This document shows, piece by piece, positions 32,964 to 41,531 of a DNA stretch of 64,000 bases. Source of the DNA: JAQGMV01 sp035626595 (lineage in GTDB: Bacteria; Pseudomonadota; Gammaproteobacteria; Burkholderiales; SG8-41); contig DASPNJ010000149.1 in NCBI GenBank assembly GCA_035626595.1, positions 46,661-110,660 on the forward strand, in the 5' to 3' direction. The notes beneath the pieces are model-generated. The model did no database searches. It was not told where the DNA came from and saw only the letters and a program-made list of their open reading frames with translations. The stretch's first letter is position 1. Every line of letters begins with the position of its first letter. A program made the translations under genes and the position numbers.

Positions 32964-33965
32964 CTAGCGCACGCCTTTCAGACCGGCGGCATCGATCACC
33001 TTGCCCCAGGTCGCCAGCTCCTCGCGGATGAGCTTGCCGAACTGCGCGGGATCCGAGGCGGCGACGTTGAATCCCTGGTTGGTGAGCTGGGTGTTGAGCG
33101 TGGGCGCATTGAGCACGCGCACCACCGTGTCGTGCAGCTTCGAGAGGACTGCGCGCGGCGTACTGCGCGGCGCCACCAGGCCGTACCAGCTCGACGCGTC
33201 GATGGCATACCCGCTTTCGCGGAACGTCGGCAGCTCCGGCAGCGACGCGGCGCGCTTATCGCCGCCGACCGCGATCGCGCGCAGGCGATCGGCTTTGACG
33301 TGCGGCAGCGCGGCGCCCACCGCCGCCAGCATCATGTCCGTCTCACCCGCGATGAGCGCCGTGAGACCCGGTCCCGCGCCCTTGTACGGCACGTGCACGA
33401 TGTCCGTGCCCGAAATGTGCTTGAAGAGCTCCATCGTCATGTGACTGCCGATGCCGGTGCCGCCGGAGCCGAAATTCATCTTGCCCGGCCGCGTCTTGGC
33501 GAGCGCGACGAGCTCCTTCAGCGACTTAGCCTGGACGCGCGGATGCACGATCAGCAGAAACGGCGACGACACGGCGAGCGAGATCGGCGCGAAATCCTTG
33601 AGCGTGTCGTACGGCGTGCCGGTGAGATTCGGCGCGATCACGAGCGGACCCTGGAAGCCGACGAGCAGCGTATAGCCGTCGGGACTCGCCTTCGCCGCGA
33701 TGTCGGTTGCGATGACGCCTGCCGCACCCGCGCGGTTGTCCACCACGATCGCCCGCCCGAGCATTTCGGACCACGGCGTCGCGAGCGCACGCGCCACCAG
33801 ATCGTTCGGACCACCGGGCGCCGATGCGACGATCAGCCGGATCGAGCGGGTGGGATACGTGCTCTCGGCGCCAGTCGCATGCGCGGCCCACATCGCAGCG
33901 AGTACCCCAACGACGATCGTAGGGTAGGCGCGGGCCCACCAACGGACGTTCGCAAGCATTCTCAT
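32964..33965 (-). CDS. Bug/TctC-family periplasmic binding protein
   Basis: 333 residues with a long signal region (ANVRWWARAYPTIVVGVLAA, cut near ATGAES), then YPTRSIRLIVASAPGGPND, VDNRAGAAGVIATDIAAKAS, PDGYTL and HVPYKGAGPGLTALIAGETD. GAGGAGA precedes the ATG. Four bases separate its stop from the acyl-CoA dehydrogenase, so uptake and CoA-thioester oxidation of one compound are probably linked. Confidence 0.92.
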   Translation of the reverse strand: MRMLANVRWWARAYPTIVVGVLAAMWAAHATGAESTYPTRSIRLIVASAPGGPNDLVARALATPWSEMLGRAIVVDNRAGAAGVIATDIAAKASPDGYTLLVGFQGPLVIAPNLTGTPYDTLKDFAPISLAVSSPFLLIVHPRVQAKSLKELVALAKTRPGKMNFGSGGTGIGSHMTMELFKHISGTDIVHVPYKGAGPGLTALIAGETDMMLAAVGAALPHVKADRLRAIAVGGDKRAASLPELPTFRESGYAIDASSWYGLVAPRSTPRAVLSKLHDTVVRVLNAPTLNTQLTNQGFNVAASDPAQFGKLIREELATWGKVIDAAGLKGVR

Positions 33966-33974
33966 CGTCTCCTC

Positions 33975-35105
33975 TTACAGCACCCCGTCGCCCCGGAGCG
34001 CGCCAATGTCGTCCGCGGACAGCCAACCTTCCAGCGCATGCTCGTTGTCCGGCGCCTCCGGCGGCGTCGGCTTTTCCGGCACCGTTCGGCTGAAGCGCGG
34101 CATCGGCGCCGGCTGCGTCACCCCGCCGACGTCGATGAACGTGTCACGCGCCCTGAAATGCGCGTGCTGAGGCGCTTCGCCCATGTCGAGCACCGGCGCG
34201 AAGCACGCGTCGGTGCCTTCGAGCAGCGCGCACCATTCATCGCGCGTCTTCGTTTTGAATGCCCGCGCGAGCCGCTCGTGGCCCTTCGTCCAGTTCGCAC
34301 GGTCGCGCTGCGTTCCGATCTCGGCGGGATCGATGCCGAGCACCTCGAGGAGCTTCGCATAGAAGCGGCCTTCGATCGCGCCGACCGAGATCCACTTGCC
34401 GTCGCTGCACTCGTACACGTCGTAGTAATGCGCGCCCGAATCCAGACCGTTGGTGCCGCGCTCCAGCGACATGAGCCCGCCGGCGAAAAGCCCGTACACC
34501 GACGTCATCAGCGAAACCGTGCCGTCGACGATCGCGGCATCGACCACCTGCCCCTGCCCCGACTGCCGCGCTTCGAGCAGCGCGGCGAGTATCCCCATCG
34601 CGAGATAAAGCGAGCCGCCCGCGTAATCGCCCAGCAAATTGAGCGGCGGCGTCGGTGCGCCGCCTTTGCGTCCGATCGCGTGCAGCGCACCCGTGAGCGC
34701 GATGTAATTGATATCGTGCCCGGCTGCGGAGGCGAGCGGCCCCGTCTGCCCCCAGCCGGTCATGCGCCCGTAGACGAGCCGCGGATTGCGCGTGAGACAT
34801 TCGTTCGGGCCGAGTCCCAGCCGCTCGGCCACACCGGGCCGAAAACCTTCGATCAGCGCATCGGCGTCGTGCACCAGCTTCAACACGAGATCGACCGCAG
34901 CGCGCTGCTTGAGATCGAGCGCGATCGACTTGCGATTGCGCAGGAGCAGATTGAATTCGAGCGGTCGCGGCGTTCCGAGATCGACCGGCTGCTTGCGATC
35001 GATGCGCAGCACGGTCGCGCCCAGATCCGCGAGCAGCATCGCGCACATCGGCCCCGGGCCGATGCCGGCGAGCTCGATGATGCGTATGCCTTTCAGGGGA
35101 CCCAT
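33975..35105 (-). CDS. CaiB/BaiF family protein, alpha-methylacyl-CoA racemase-like
   Basis: 376 residues from the ATG at 35105 (AGAGGAA upstream). It begins GPLKGIRIIELAGIGPGPMC, then LADLGATVLRIDRKQPVDLG, RNRKSIALDLKQR, and GHDINYIALTGALHAIGRKG, the pattern of alpha-methylacyl-CoA racemase rather than formyl- or succinyl-CoA transferases. The DINYIALTG stretch contains the Asp of the racemase proton relay. A racemase would set the stereocentre of a branched acyl-CoA before the dehydrogenases downstream act. Ten bases after the IclR gene. Confidence 0.88.
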   Translation of the reverse strand: MGPLKGIRIIELAGIGPGPMCAMLLADLGATVLRIDRKQPVDLGTPRPLEFNLLLRNRKSIALDLKQRAAVDLVLKLVHDADALIEGFRPGVAERLGLGPNECLTRNPRLVYGRMTGWGQTGPLASAAGHDINYIALTGALHAIGRKGGAPTPPLNLLGDYAGGSLYLAMGILAALLEARQSGQGQVVDAAIVDGTVSLMTSVYGLFAGGLMSLERGTNGLDSGAHYYDVYECSDGKWISVGAIEGRFYAKLLEVLGIDPAEIGTQRDRANWTKGHERLARAFKTKTRDEWCALLEGTDACFAPVLDMGEAPQHAHFRARDTFIDVGGVTQPAPMPRFSRTVPEKPTPPEAPDNEHALEGWLSADDIGALRGDGVL

Positions 35106-35115
35106 GGCAGTTCCT

Positions 35116-35883
35116 CTACGCAGCACCGGTGAAAAGGCCTGACGCCTGCTGCGCGACGTCCTTCATGAGCTTGCGCAGCGCGGGCAACTCGCGCTCGAAG
35201 CGATCGACCGGTGCACCAATCAGCAGCGCAGCGACGGCCTTGCCGCCGGTGTCGAAGACCGGCGCCGCCAGTCCCGCCGCGCCGGGCACCGCCTCGCCGA
35301 TGCTGATCGCGAGACCGGTGCCGCGGATCTTCTCGAGCTCCCTGCGCAGCGCCGCGCGGTTGGTGAGCGTGCGCTCGGTCATCGCTTTCATCTGCACCGA
35401 TTTGACGTAGCTCTCGCGCCACGCGTCGTCCGAGTATGCGAGCAGGAGCCGTCCCGCCGCCGAGCAGTACAGCGGGCGCGGCGCCCCGAGCGGCGCCATG
35501 TAGCGCACCGGCTGCGGGCTCTCGATGCCTTCGACGTACGTCACGCAGCGCGCGCTGCGATCGATCACCGCGAGATACACCGACTCCTGACTGCGCTCGA
35601 CGAGCTGCTGCATGAACGGCCTGATGAGCTTCGGGAAGCTGCGCGTCGAGAGTATGTCCGTCGCGAGCCGGAATATCGCCGGGCCGAGGCGATAGACGCC
35701 GCCTTCGTGCGTGAGGTAGCCCTGCGCGACGAGCGGACGCAGCAGCGTGAGCAGGCTGCTCTTCGGCGAATCGAGCTCGGAGGACAGGCGCGCGAGCGTC
35801 ATGCCGTCGGCCGTTCGAGCGATCGCGCCGAACAAACCGAGCACGCGGGTGAGCGACCGCGGAGAGCCTTCTTCGTGTGCCAT
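35116..35883 (-). CDS. IclR-family transcriptional regulator
   Basis: 255 residues from the ATG at 35883; an ATG at 35940 would add 19 residues but has no better ribosome site. The N-terminal winged helix (SLTRVLGLFGAIARTADGMT, LARLSSELDSPKSSLLTLLR) is followed by an effector domain (RYMAPLGAPRPLYCSAAGRL, GAAGLAAPVFDTGGKAVAAL). It heads the minus-strand acyl-CoA operon and is divergent from the ring-opening operon at 36013, so it probably controls both and itself; a palindrome lies in the gap. Confidence 0.9.
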   Translation of the reverse strand: MAHEEGSPRSLTRVLGLFGAIARTADGMTLARLSSELDSPKSSLLTLLRPLVAQGYLTHEGGVYRLGPAIFRLATDILSTRSFPKLIRPFMQQLVERSQESVYLAVIDRSARCVTYVEGIESPQPVRYMAPLGAPRPLYCSAAGRLLLAYSDDAWRESYVKSVQMKAMTERTLTNRAALRRELEKIRGTGLAISIGEAVPGAAGLAAPVFDTGGKAVAALLIGAPVDRFERELPALRKLMKDVAQQASGLFTGAA

Positions 35884-35914
35884 GACGAGTGTGGGGGAAG
35901 CAGCGGGTGCGTCG

Positions 35915-35943
35915 TTGACATCCAAACACCCGGCGTTCATTAT
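35915..35943 (+). promoter_or_regulatory. Promoter candidate of the 36013 operon
   Basis: TTGACA (35915-35920), a 17-base spacer and CATTAT (35938-35943), a four-of-six -10 match. TATAAT can also be read on the minus strand at this place. Confidence 0.5.
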
Positions 35944-35946
35944 ATC

Positions 35947-35961
35947 GAACACCGTTCAGAA
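35947..35961. promoter_or_regulatory. Candidate IclR operator
   Basis: GAACACCGTTCAGAA, whose reverse complement TTCTGAACGGTGTTC matches 25909-25923 at 13 of 15 positions. It follows the -10 element directly, as the 25.9-kb site does, and lies in the gap between iclR and the operon it likely controls. Confidence 0.55.
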
Positions 35962-36012
35962 ATAGCGACCGCCCGGCAGTCAGCCCGATTCGCGGCCGCC
36001 CTCTCCAGCAGC

Positions 36013-37173
36013 ATGCAATACACACTCGGCGCGGAGCATCGCGAGGTCCAGGACCTGATTCGCCGTGTCGCGCGCGACAAGGTCGCCGCGCGCGCGGACG
36101 AGATCGATCGCACCGCCGAATACCCGGAAGACATGTTCCTGCTCCTCAAAGAGCTGGGGCTCTTCACGCTGCCCTTCCCCCAGGAGTACGGTGGCGCCGG
36201 CAGCATGCTCTCCGCGTGCATCGCCGTCGAGGAGCTGGGGCGCGTCTGCTACAACACCGCGTATCTCCTCGTCGTGCAGTGGCTGCCGTTCGGCGCGATC
36301 CTCGCCGGCGGCACGAAAGCGCAGCGCGACCGCTTTCTTCCGGGACTCGCATCGGGCGAGCTGCGTGCCGCATTCTCCACGACCGAGCCGCAGAGCGGTT
36401 CGGACGTACAAGGCATCCGTACACGCGCAACGCCGGTCGACGGCGGCTACCGCCTCGACGGCGCCAAGATCTGGTGCACCAACTCGCCGGTGGCGGATTT
36501 CATTCTCGTTGCCGCCAAGACACCCGGCGAAGGCAGCGCCGCCGATGTCAGCCTCTTCATCGTCGAAAAAGGCATGCGCGGATTCGAAGTCGGCCGCAAG
36601 GAAGACAAGGTCGGCGCGCGCGGCGTGCCTTCGTGTCCGCTCTTCTTCGACAACGTGTTCATTCCGGAAGCGAACCGCCTCGGGTCGAGCGGCGCGCGCG
36701 GCTTCAAGCTCGTGATGGAGGCGTTTAATCATTCGCGGCCGATCATCGCCGCACGCGGCGTCGGACTGGCGCAGGGCGCGCTCGATCACGCGGTCGAGTT
36801 CATCCAGAATCGCTCGGCGTTCGGCCAGCACGTGAGCGACTTCCAGGGCGTGCGCTGGATGGTCGCCGACATGGCGATGCAGACCGAAGCTGCACGCAAC
36901 CTCGTCTACCGCGCGGCATCGCTGGTGGATGCGGGCGTGACCGGCCGCGAGCTCGCGCCGGTTGCCGCGATGGCGAAGTGTTTCGCGACCGACGCCGCGA
37001 TGAAAGTGGCGACCGATGCCGTACAGCTCTTCGGCGCGGCGGGCGTCTCCGCCGAGTACCCGATCAACCGCTATTTCAGGGACGCCAAGGTGCTCCAGAT
37101 CATCGAGGGCACCAATCAGATCCAGCGCAACATCATCGCCGGGACGATCCTGGGCAAGCCGCGGCAGAACTAG
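36013..37173 (+). CDS. Acyl-CoA dehydrogenase (cyclohexanecarboxyl-CoA or similar)
   Basis: 386 residues from the ATG at 36013 (MQYTLGAEHREVQDLIRRVA). A complete, classical acyl-CoA dehydrogenase: TLPFPQEYGGAGSMLSACIA, AAFSTTEPQSGSDVQGIRTR, IWCTNSPVADFIL, and the C-terminal RDAKVLQIIEGTNQIQRNII with the glutamate catalytic base (EGT). First gene of the operon carrying badH and badI, so introduction of the ring double bond into an alicyclic acyl-CoA is the natural assignment (inference from context). Confidence 0.9.
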   Translation: MQYTLGAEHREVQDLIRRVARDKVAARADEIDRTAEYPEDMFLLLKELGLFTLPFPQEYGGAGSMLSACIAVEELGRVCYNTAYLLVVQWLPFGAILAGGTKAQRDRFLPGLASGELRAAFSTTEPQSGSDVQGIRTRATPVDGGYRLDGAKIWCTNSPVADFILVAAKTPGEGSAADVSLFIVEKGMRGFEVGRKEDKVGARGVPSCPLFFDNVFIPEANRLGSSGARGFKLVMEAFNHSRPIIAARGVGLAQGALDHAVEFIQNRSAFGQHVSDFQGVRWMVADMAMQTEAARNLVYRAASLVDAGVTGRELAPVAAMAKCFATDAAMKVATDAVQLFGAAGVSAEYPINRYFRDAKVLQIIEGTNQIQRNIIAGTILGKPRQN

Positions 37174-37202
37174 TGTGCTGAATCGCAAGTGACCAAGACT
37201 CC

Positions 37203-37268
37203 GTCATTCCCGCGCAGCGGGAATCCAGAGCGCGGTCTGCCTGGACCCCCGCCTTCGCGGGGGTGACG
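37203..37268. repeat. Dispersed intergenic repeat of the GTCATTCCCGC type
   Basis: ATTCCCGC and GCGGGAAT pair around a short centre and are followed 33 bases on by a second hairpin, CCCCCGCC/GGCGGGGG-like (ACCCCCGCCTTCGCGGGGGT). This double-hairpin type is common between genes of beta- and gammaproteobacteria. Confidence 0.65.
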
Positions 37269-37296
37269 AACTATCGAGCGTAGTAGAGGACACGCA

Positions 37297-37761
37297 ATGG
37301 AAACAGTAGGACTGGGGTTTTTTTTCGAGGATCTGCCCGTCGGGCGCAAGTTCAGGACGATCGGCCGCACGATCACCGAAGCGGACATCGTGAACTTCGT
37401 GAACTGCACCGGCATGGTGGAAGTGCTGTTCACCAATACCGAGTTCCTGAAGAACGAATCGGACATCAAGGGGCGGCTTGCGCCCGGCGCATTGGTGTAT
37501 TCGATGGCCGAAGGTCTGCTCTGCCAGGCTACGATGCAGCACACCGGCTACGCCTTCCTCGGCATGCAGCTCGACGTCAAGAGCCCGGTGTTCGCGGGCG
37601 ACACGATCCACGTCGAGTGCGAGGTCGTCGAGGCGCGGCTTTCGCAGAGCAAGGCCGGGCGCGGGCTCGTCCGCACGAACAACCGCGTGGTGAAGCACGA
37701 CGGCACCGTCGCGATCACCTACACGCCGATGCGCATGCTCAAGTGCAGGAAGCAAGCCTGA
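37297..37761 (+). CDS. MaoC-like hot-dog dehydratase
   Basis: 154 residues. It begins METVGLGFFFEDLPVGRKFR and has the MaoC pattern GRTITEADIVNFVNCTGMVE (catalytic Asp), RLAPGALVYSMAEGLLC, FLGMQLDVKSPVFAGDTIHV. MaoC-type (R)-hydratases add water across 2-enoyl-CoA double bonds. Here it may hydrate the cyclohexenecarboxyl-CoA-type intermediate, the job done by the crotonase BadK in Rhodopseudomonas, since no BadK is present (inference). The His that normally pairs with the Asp is not evident, so the activity is uncertain. Confidence 0.85.
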   Translation: METVGLGFFFEDLPVGRKFRTIGRTITEADIVNFVNCTGMVEVLFTNTEFLKNESDIKGRLAPGALVYSMAEGLLCQATMQHTGYAFLGMQLDVKSPVFAGDTIHVECEVVEARLSQSKAGRGLVRTNNRVVKHDGTVAITYTPMRMLKCRKQA

Positions 37762-37778
37762 GCTCGGAAGACTCACGG

Positions 37779-38939
37779 ATGAGCGGCCCGCTCGCCGGTG
37801 TCCGGGTAGTCGATCTCACGATCAACATCCTCGGCCCGCTGGCGACGCAGATCCTCGGCGACATGGGCGCCGACGTGATCAAGATCGAAGCACCCGAGGG
37901 CGATCCGATGCGCCATTCCGGGCACTCGAAACACGCCGGCATGGCGCAGCTCTTCATGAACACGAACCGCAACAAGCGCAGCGTCGTGCTCGATTTGAAG
38001 CGCCCCGCAGCCCTCGCCGCGTTGATGCGTCTTCTGGACAGCGCGGACGTGCTCGTTCACAGCATGCGGCCGTTCACGGCCGAGCGCCTCGGCGTTTCCT
38101 ACCGCGCGCTGAGCGCGCGCAATCCGCGGCTGGTGTACGCCTATGGGCCGGGCTACCGGCCGGACGGACCGAACCGCGACCGCGGCGCATTCGACGACGT
38201 GATCCAGGGCGAAAGCGGTGTTGCCGCGATGATCGGCCGCTACACCGGCGAGCCGCGCTACGTGCCGATGGTGCTCGCCGACAAATTCTGCGGGCACGCG
38301 CTCGCTTCGGCCATCGGGATGGCGCTTTTCGCGCGCGAGCGCACCGGCAAAGGCCAGGAAGTCGCGGTGCCGATGCTGGAGACGATGCTCTCGTTCAATC
38401 TCGTCGAGCATCTGTGGACGAATTTTTTCGACGAAGATCCCGGCAACCTCGGTTACACGCGCATCTTTTCGACGCATCGCCGCCCGTACGCCACGCGCGA
38501 CGGCCACATCTGCATGCTCGCGGTGAGCGACGAGCAGTGGCGCCGGCTCTTCGGCGTCATCGGCTGCCCCGAGCTTGCGCGCGACGAGCGCTTCGCCGAG
38601 CTGAAGGCGCGCACACGCAACATCGACGCGCTCTACGCAATCCTCGCGGAACGGATACGCACGAAGTCGACCGCCGAGTGGAAAGCGCTGCTCGATGCCG
38701 CCGATCTGCCGAACGGGCAGGTCAACCAGCTCGAGGACTTCGCGACGAACGCCTATCTGACGGACACCGGATTTTTCCAGCATTACGAGCACCCGTCGGA
38801 AGGCGCCATGGTGACGACCGCGATCCCGGTCCACTTCAGCGACACACCCGGGAGTGTGCGGCGGCTGCCGCCCCGGCTCGGCGAGCACACCGCGGAAGTG
38901 CTGCGCGAGATCGGCTGCAGCGAGGCCGAGCTCGTTTGA
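37779..38939 (+). CDS. CaiB/BaiF family CoA-transferase
   Basis: 386 residues from the ATG at 37779 (MSGPLAGVRVVDLTINILGP). Class III CoA-transferase stretches: ILGDMGADVIKIEAPEGDPM, NRNKRSVVLDLKRPAA, and AFDDVIQGESGVAAMIGRYT with the reactive Asp. No acyl-CoA ligase (BadA or AliA type) is in the window, so this enzyme probably supplies the CoA thioester of the ring acid by transfer. It lies 17 bases after the MaoC gene and 24 before badH. Confidence 0.9.
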   Translation: MSGPLAGVRVVDLTINILGPLATQILGDMGADVIKIEAPEGDPMRHSGHSKHAGMAQLFMNTNRNKRSVVLDLKRPAALAALMRLLDSADVLVHSMRPFTAERLGVSYRALSARNPRLVYAYGPGYRPDGPNRDRGAFDDVIQGESGVAAMIGRYTGEPRYVPMVLADKFCGHALASAIGMALFARERTGKGQEVAVPMLETMLSFNLVEHLWTNFFDEDPGNLGYTRIFSTHRRPYATRDGHICMLAVSDEQWRRLFGVIGCPELARDERFAELKARTRNIDALYAILAERIRTKSTAEWKALLDAADLPNGQVNQLEDFATNAYLTDTGFFQHYEHPSEGAMVTTAIPVHFSDTPGSVRRLPPRLGEHTAEVLREIGCSEAELV

Positions 38940-38963
38940 GGCTCACGAACAAAGAGGTATGAC

Positions 38964-39728
38964 ATGAGAGGTCTCACAGGAAAACCGGCGATCGTCACCG
39001 GTGCCGCGAGCGGCATCGGCAAAGCCATCGCCGAGCGCCTCGGCACCGAGGGCTGCATCGTCGGCGTGTTCGATCTGAACGCGGCGGGCGCCGAAGCGAC
39101 TGCCGCGGCGATCGTGAAAGCCGGCGGCAAGGCGCACGCGCACGCGGTGGACATCACCGACCTCGCGCAGGTGCAGGCGGCGGTGAAAGCGTTCGAGCAC
39201 CAGGCGGGGGCGATCGAAGTGCTCGTCAACAATGCCGGCTGGGACAAGGCGATGCCGTTTCTCAAGTCCACGCCGGAGCTCTGGAAAAAGATCATCGACA
39301 TCAATCTATATGGCCCGATCAACATGCATTACGCGGTGCTGCCCGGCATGGTCGAGCGCAAGCGCGGGCGCATCGTCAGCATCGCGTCGGACGCGGGCAG
39401 AGTCGGCTCGTCGGGCGAATCGGTGTACTCCGCGTGCAAAGGCGGGGTGATCGCGTTCACCAAGACGGTGGCGCGGGAGCTCGCGCGCAGCAATATTCAG
39501 TTGAACACGGTGTGCCCGGGACCGACCGACACGCCGCTGCTGCGCGGCGTCGCTGAAGGCGAAGCGGGCCAGAAGCTGATCGATGCGCTCACGCGCGCGA
39601 TCCCGATGAAGCGGCTCGCCCAGCCCGAGGATTACCCCGGCATCGTCGCGTTCCTCGCGAGCGACGACGCGGCTTACATCACCGGCCAGACGATCAGCGT
39701 CTCCGGCGGTCTCACCATGCACGGATAA
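38964..39728 (+). CDS. badH: 2-hydroxycyclohexanecarboxyl-CoA dehydrogenase (BadH-like SDR)
   Basis: 254 residues. Short-chain dehydrogenase with cofactor loop TGAASGIG (residues 12-19), NNAG at 89, and catalytic Ser142, Tyr155 and Lys159 (YSACK). Several stretches match Rhodopseudomonas palustris BadH almost word for word as remembered: MHYAVLPGMVERKRGRIVSI, VGSSGESVYSACKGG, VCPGPTDTPLL, ITGQTISVSGGLTMHG. BadH oxidises the 2-hydroxy group of the ring CoA ester to a ketone with NAD. It is followed 11 bases later by badI, as in Rhodopseudomonas. Confidence 0.9.
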   Translation: MRGLTGKPAIVTGAASGIGKAIAERLGTEGCIVGVFDLNAAGAEATAAAIVKAGGKAHAHAVDITDLAQVQAAVKAFEHQAGAIEVLVNNAGWDKAMPFLKSTPELWKKIIDINLYGPINMHYAVLPGMVERKRGRIVSIASDAGRVGSSGESVYSACKGGVIAFTKTVARELARSNIQLNTVCPGPTDTPLLRGVAEGEAGQKLIDALTRAIPMKRLAQPEDYPGIVAFLASDDAAYITGQTISVSGGLTMHG

Positions 39729-39739
39729 CGGGAGCGGAC

Positions 39740-40519
39740 GTGACGTACGAAGACATCAGGCTGGAGAAAAGAGACGGCGTCGCACGCATCACCATCGACC
39801 GGCCGAAGGTGATGAACGCATTTCGCGGGCAAACGACCGAGGAGCTGATCGACGCGTTCAACGACGCAGGGTGGGACAAGGACATCGGCGTCATCGTGCT
39901 CACCGGCGCGGGCGACCGCGCGTTCTGCACCGGCGGCGACCAGTCGGCGCACAACGGCCAGTACGACGGTCGCGGTACGGTCGGCATGCCGGTCGAGCAG
40001 CTCCACGGGGTCATGCGCGAAGTGCCCAAGCCCGTCATCGCGCGGGTGCAAGGCTACGCCATCGGCGGCGGTAACGTGCTCGCGACGCTGTGCGATCTCA
40101 CGATCGCCTCCGACAAAGCGATCTTCGGGCAGGTTGGTCCCAAGGTCGGCTCGGTCGATCCCGGCTGGGGCACGGCGTACCTCGCCGGCATCGTCGGTGA
40201 AAAAAAAGCGCGCGAGATCTGGTACCTCTGCCGGCGCTACACCGCGCAGCAGGCGTATGACATGGGGCTGTGCAACGTCGTGGTGCCGCACGATCAACTC
40301 GACGCCGAAGTCGAGAAATGGTGCGCGGAGATCCTGGAAAAGAGCCCGACGGCCATCGCGATCGCCAAGGCCTCGTTCAACGCGGCGACCGAGAACGTGC
40401 GCGGCATCGGCAGCCTCGGCTTCCAGGCGTTGAGCCTCTATTACCAAACCGAGGAATCGAAGGAAGGCGTCAAAGCGTTCCTGGAAAGGCGCAAGCCGAA
40501 CTTCCGCAAGAAGCGCTGA
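39740..40519 (+). CDS. badI: 2-ketocyclohexanecarboxyl-CoA hydrolase (BadI)
   Basis: 259 residues of crotonase fold. Very close to R. palustris BadI as remembered: NAFRGQTTEELIDA, TGAGDRAFCTGGDQSAHNGQ, YDGRGTVGMPVEQLHGVMRE, ARVQGYAIGGGNVLATLCDL, AIFGQVGPKVGSVDPGWGTA, and GVKAFLERRKPNFRKK. BadI opens the 2-ketocyclohexane ring by hydrolysis to pimeloyl-CoA. This is the most diagnostic gene for the pathway in this cluster. Its stop overlaps the start of the next gene by one base (TGATG). Confidence 0.93.
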   Translation: MTYEDIRLEKRDGVARITIDRPKVMNAFRGQTTEELIDAFNDAGWDKDIGVIVLTGAGDRAFCTGGDQSAHNGQYDGRGTVGMPVEQLHGVMREVPKPVIARVQGYAIGGGNVLATLCDLTIASDKAIFGQVGPKVGSVDPGWGTAYLAGIVGEKKAREIWYLCRRYTAQQAYDMGLCNVVVPHDQLDAEVEKWCAEILEKSPTAIAIAKASFNAATENVRGIGSLGFQALSLYYQTEESKEGVKAFLERRKPNFRKKR

Positions 40520-41493
40520 TGCGCGCGGTCGTCTGCAAGGCGTACGGCGCGCCGCGCGATCTCGTCGTCGAGGAGGTGCCCTCGCCCCGCCCGGCTGCCG
40601 GTGAAGTCCTCGTCAGCGTCAAAGCGGCAGGCGTGAATTTCCCCGACGTGCTGATGATTCAGAACAAGTACCAGCACCGGCAGACGCCGCCGTTCACGCC
40701 GGGGTACGAGGTCGCGGGCGTCGTGAAAGCACTCGGACCCGGCGTGACCGGTGTTGAGATCGGACACGCCGGTGTCGCGATGCTGCGCGCCGGTGCGTTT
40801 GCCGAAGAAGTGCTCGTGCCCGCAGCGCGTTTCTGGCGCATCCCGCAGGACCTCGATTTCGCCGTCGCCGCGGCTTTTCCCCTCGCCTACGGCACGAGCT
40901 ACCACGCGCTCAAGGACCGCGGGCAGTTGAAACGCGGAGAGACGCTGCTCGTGCTCGGCGCGGCGGGCGGCGTCGGCCTCGCCGCCGTTCAGCTCGGCAA
41001 GCTCATGGGCGCGCGAGTGATCGCCTGCGCCTCATCGGACGAGAAGCTCGCGGTGTGCAAACGTGAAGGCGCCGACGCGGTCATCAACTATCGCGAGCAG
41101 AACCTGCGCGACGCGCTCAAAACGCTCACCGGCGAGCACGGCGTGGACATGTGCCTCGATCCGGTCGGCGGCGAATATGCTGAGACTTGCGTGCGCTCGA
41201 TGGCGTGGGGCGGACGCTATCTCGCCGTCGGTTTCACGAGCGGCGAGATTCCGCGCATTCCCACCAATCTCGCGCTGCTCAAGGGCTGCTCGATCGTGGG
41301 CGTCGCGTGGGACACCTATTCACGCCGCGATCCGGAAGGCGGCCGCAAAAACGTGGACGAGATGGTCGCATGGATCCGCGAGGGGCGGCTCAAGCCCGCG
41401 GTGACCGCGCGTTATCCGCTGGAGCAGGCGCCGCGGGCGCTCGAAGACGTCATGGAGCGTCGCGCGCAGGGCAAAGTCGTCATCGTGATGTGA
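40519..41493 (+). CDS. Zinc-free medium-chain NADPH:quinone oxidoreductase
   Basis: 324 residues (MRAVVCKAYGAPRDLVVEEV). GroES-like N-terminus (VKAAGVNFPDVLMIQNKYQ, PGYEVAGVVKALG) and a nucleotide fold with LVLGAAGGVGLAAVQLGKLM. The zinc-binding residues of alcohol dehydrogenases are absent. Members reduce quinones or 2-enoyl compounds. Last gene of the ring-opening operon, with a one-base overlap to badI; its pathway step is not obvious. Confidence 0.9.
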   Translation: MRAVVCKAYGAPRDLVVEEVPSPRPAAGEVLVSVKAAGVNFPDVLMIQNKYQHRQTPPFTPGYEVAGVVKALGPGVTGVEIGHAGVAMLRAGAFAEEVLVPAARFWRIPQDLDFAVAAAFPLAYGTSYHALKDRGQLKRGETLLVLGAAGGVGLAAVQLGKLMGARVIACASSDEKLAVCKREGADAVINYREQNLRDALKTLTGEHGVDMCLDPVGGEYAETCVRSMAWGGRYLAVGFTSGEIPRIPTNLALLKGCSIVGVAWDTYSRRDPEGGRKNVDEMVAWIREGRLKPAVTARYPLEQAPRALEDVMERRAQGKVVIVM

Positions 41494-41531
41494 GCCGCGT
41501 CGGGTCGGTGGGCGGGTAGCCCACCGACGAA

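Noticed and set aside
32775..35132. Very long open frame on the plus strand (about 785 codons) opposite the Bug and CaiB genes
   Set aside because: Antisense shadow of GC-rich codons; product is Arg/His-rich with no domain, while the minus strand encodes clear enzymes.
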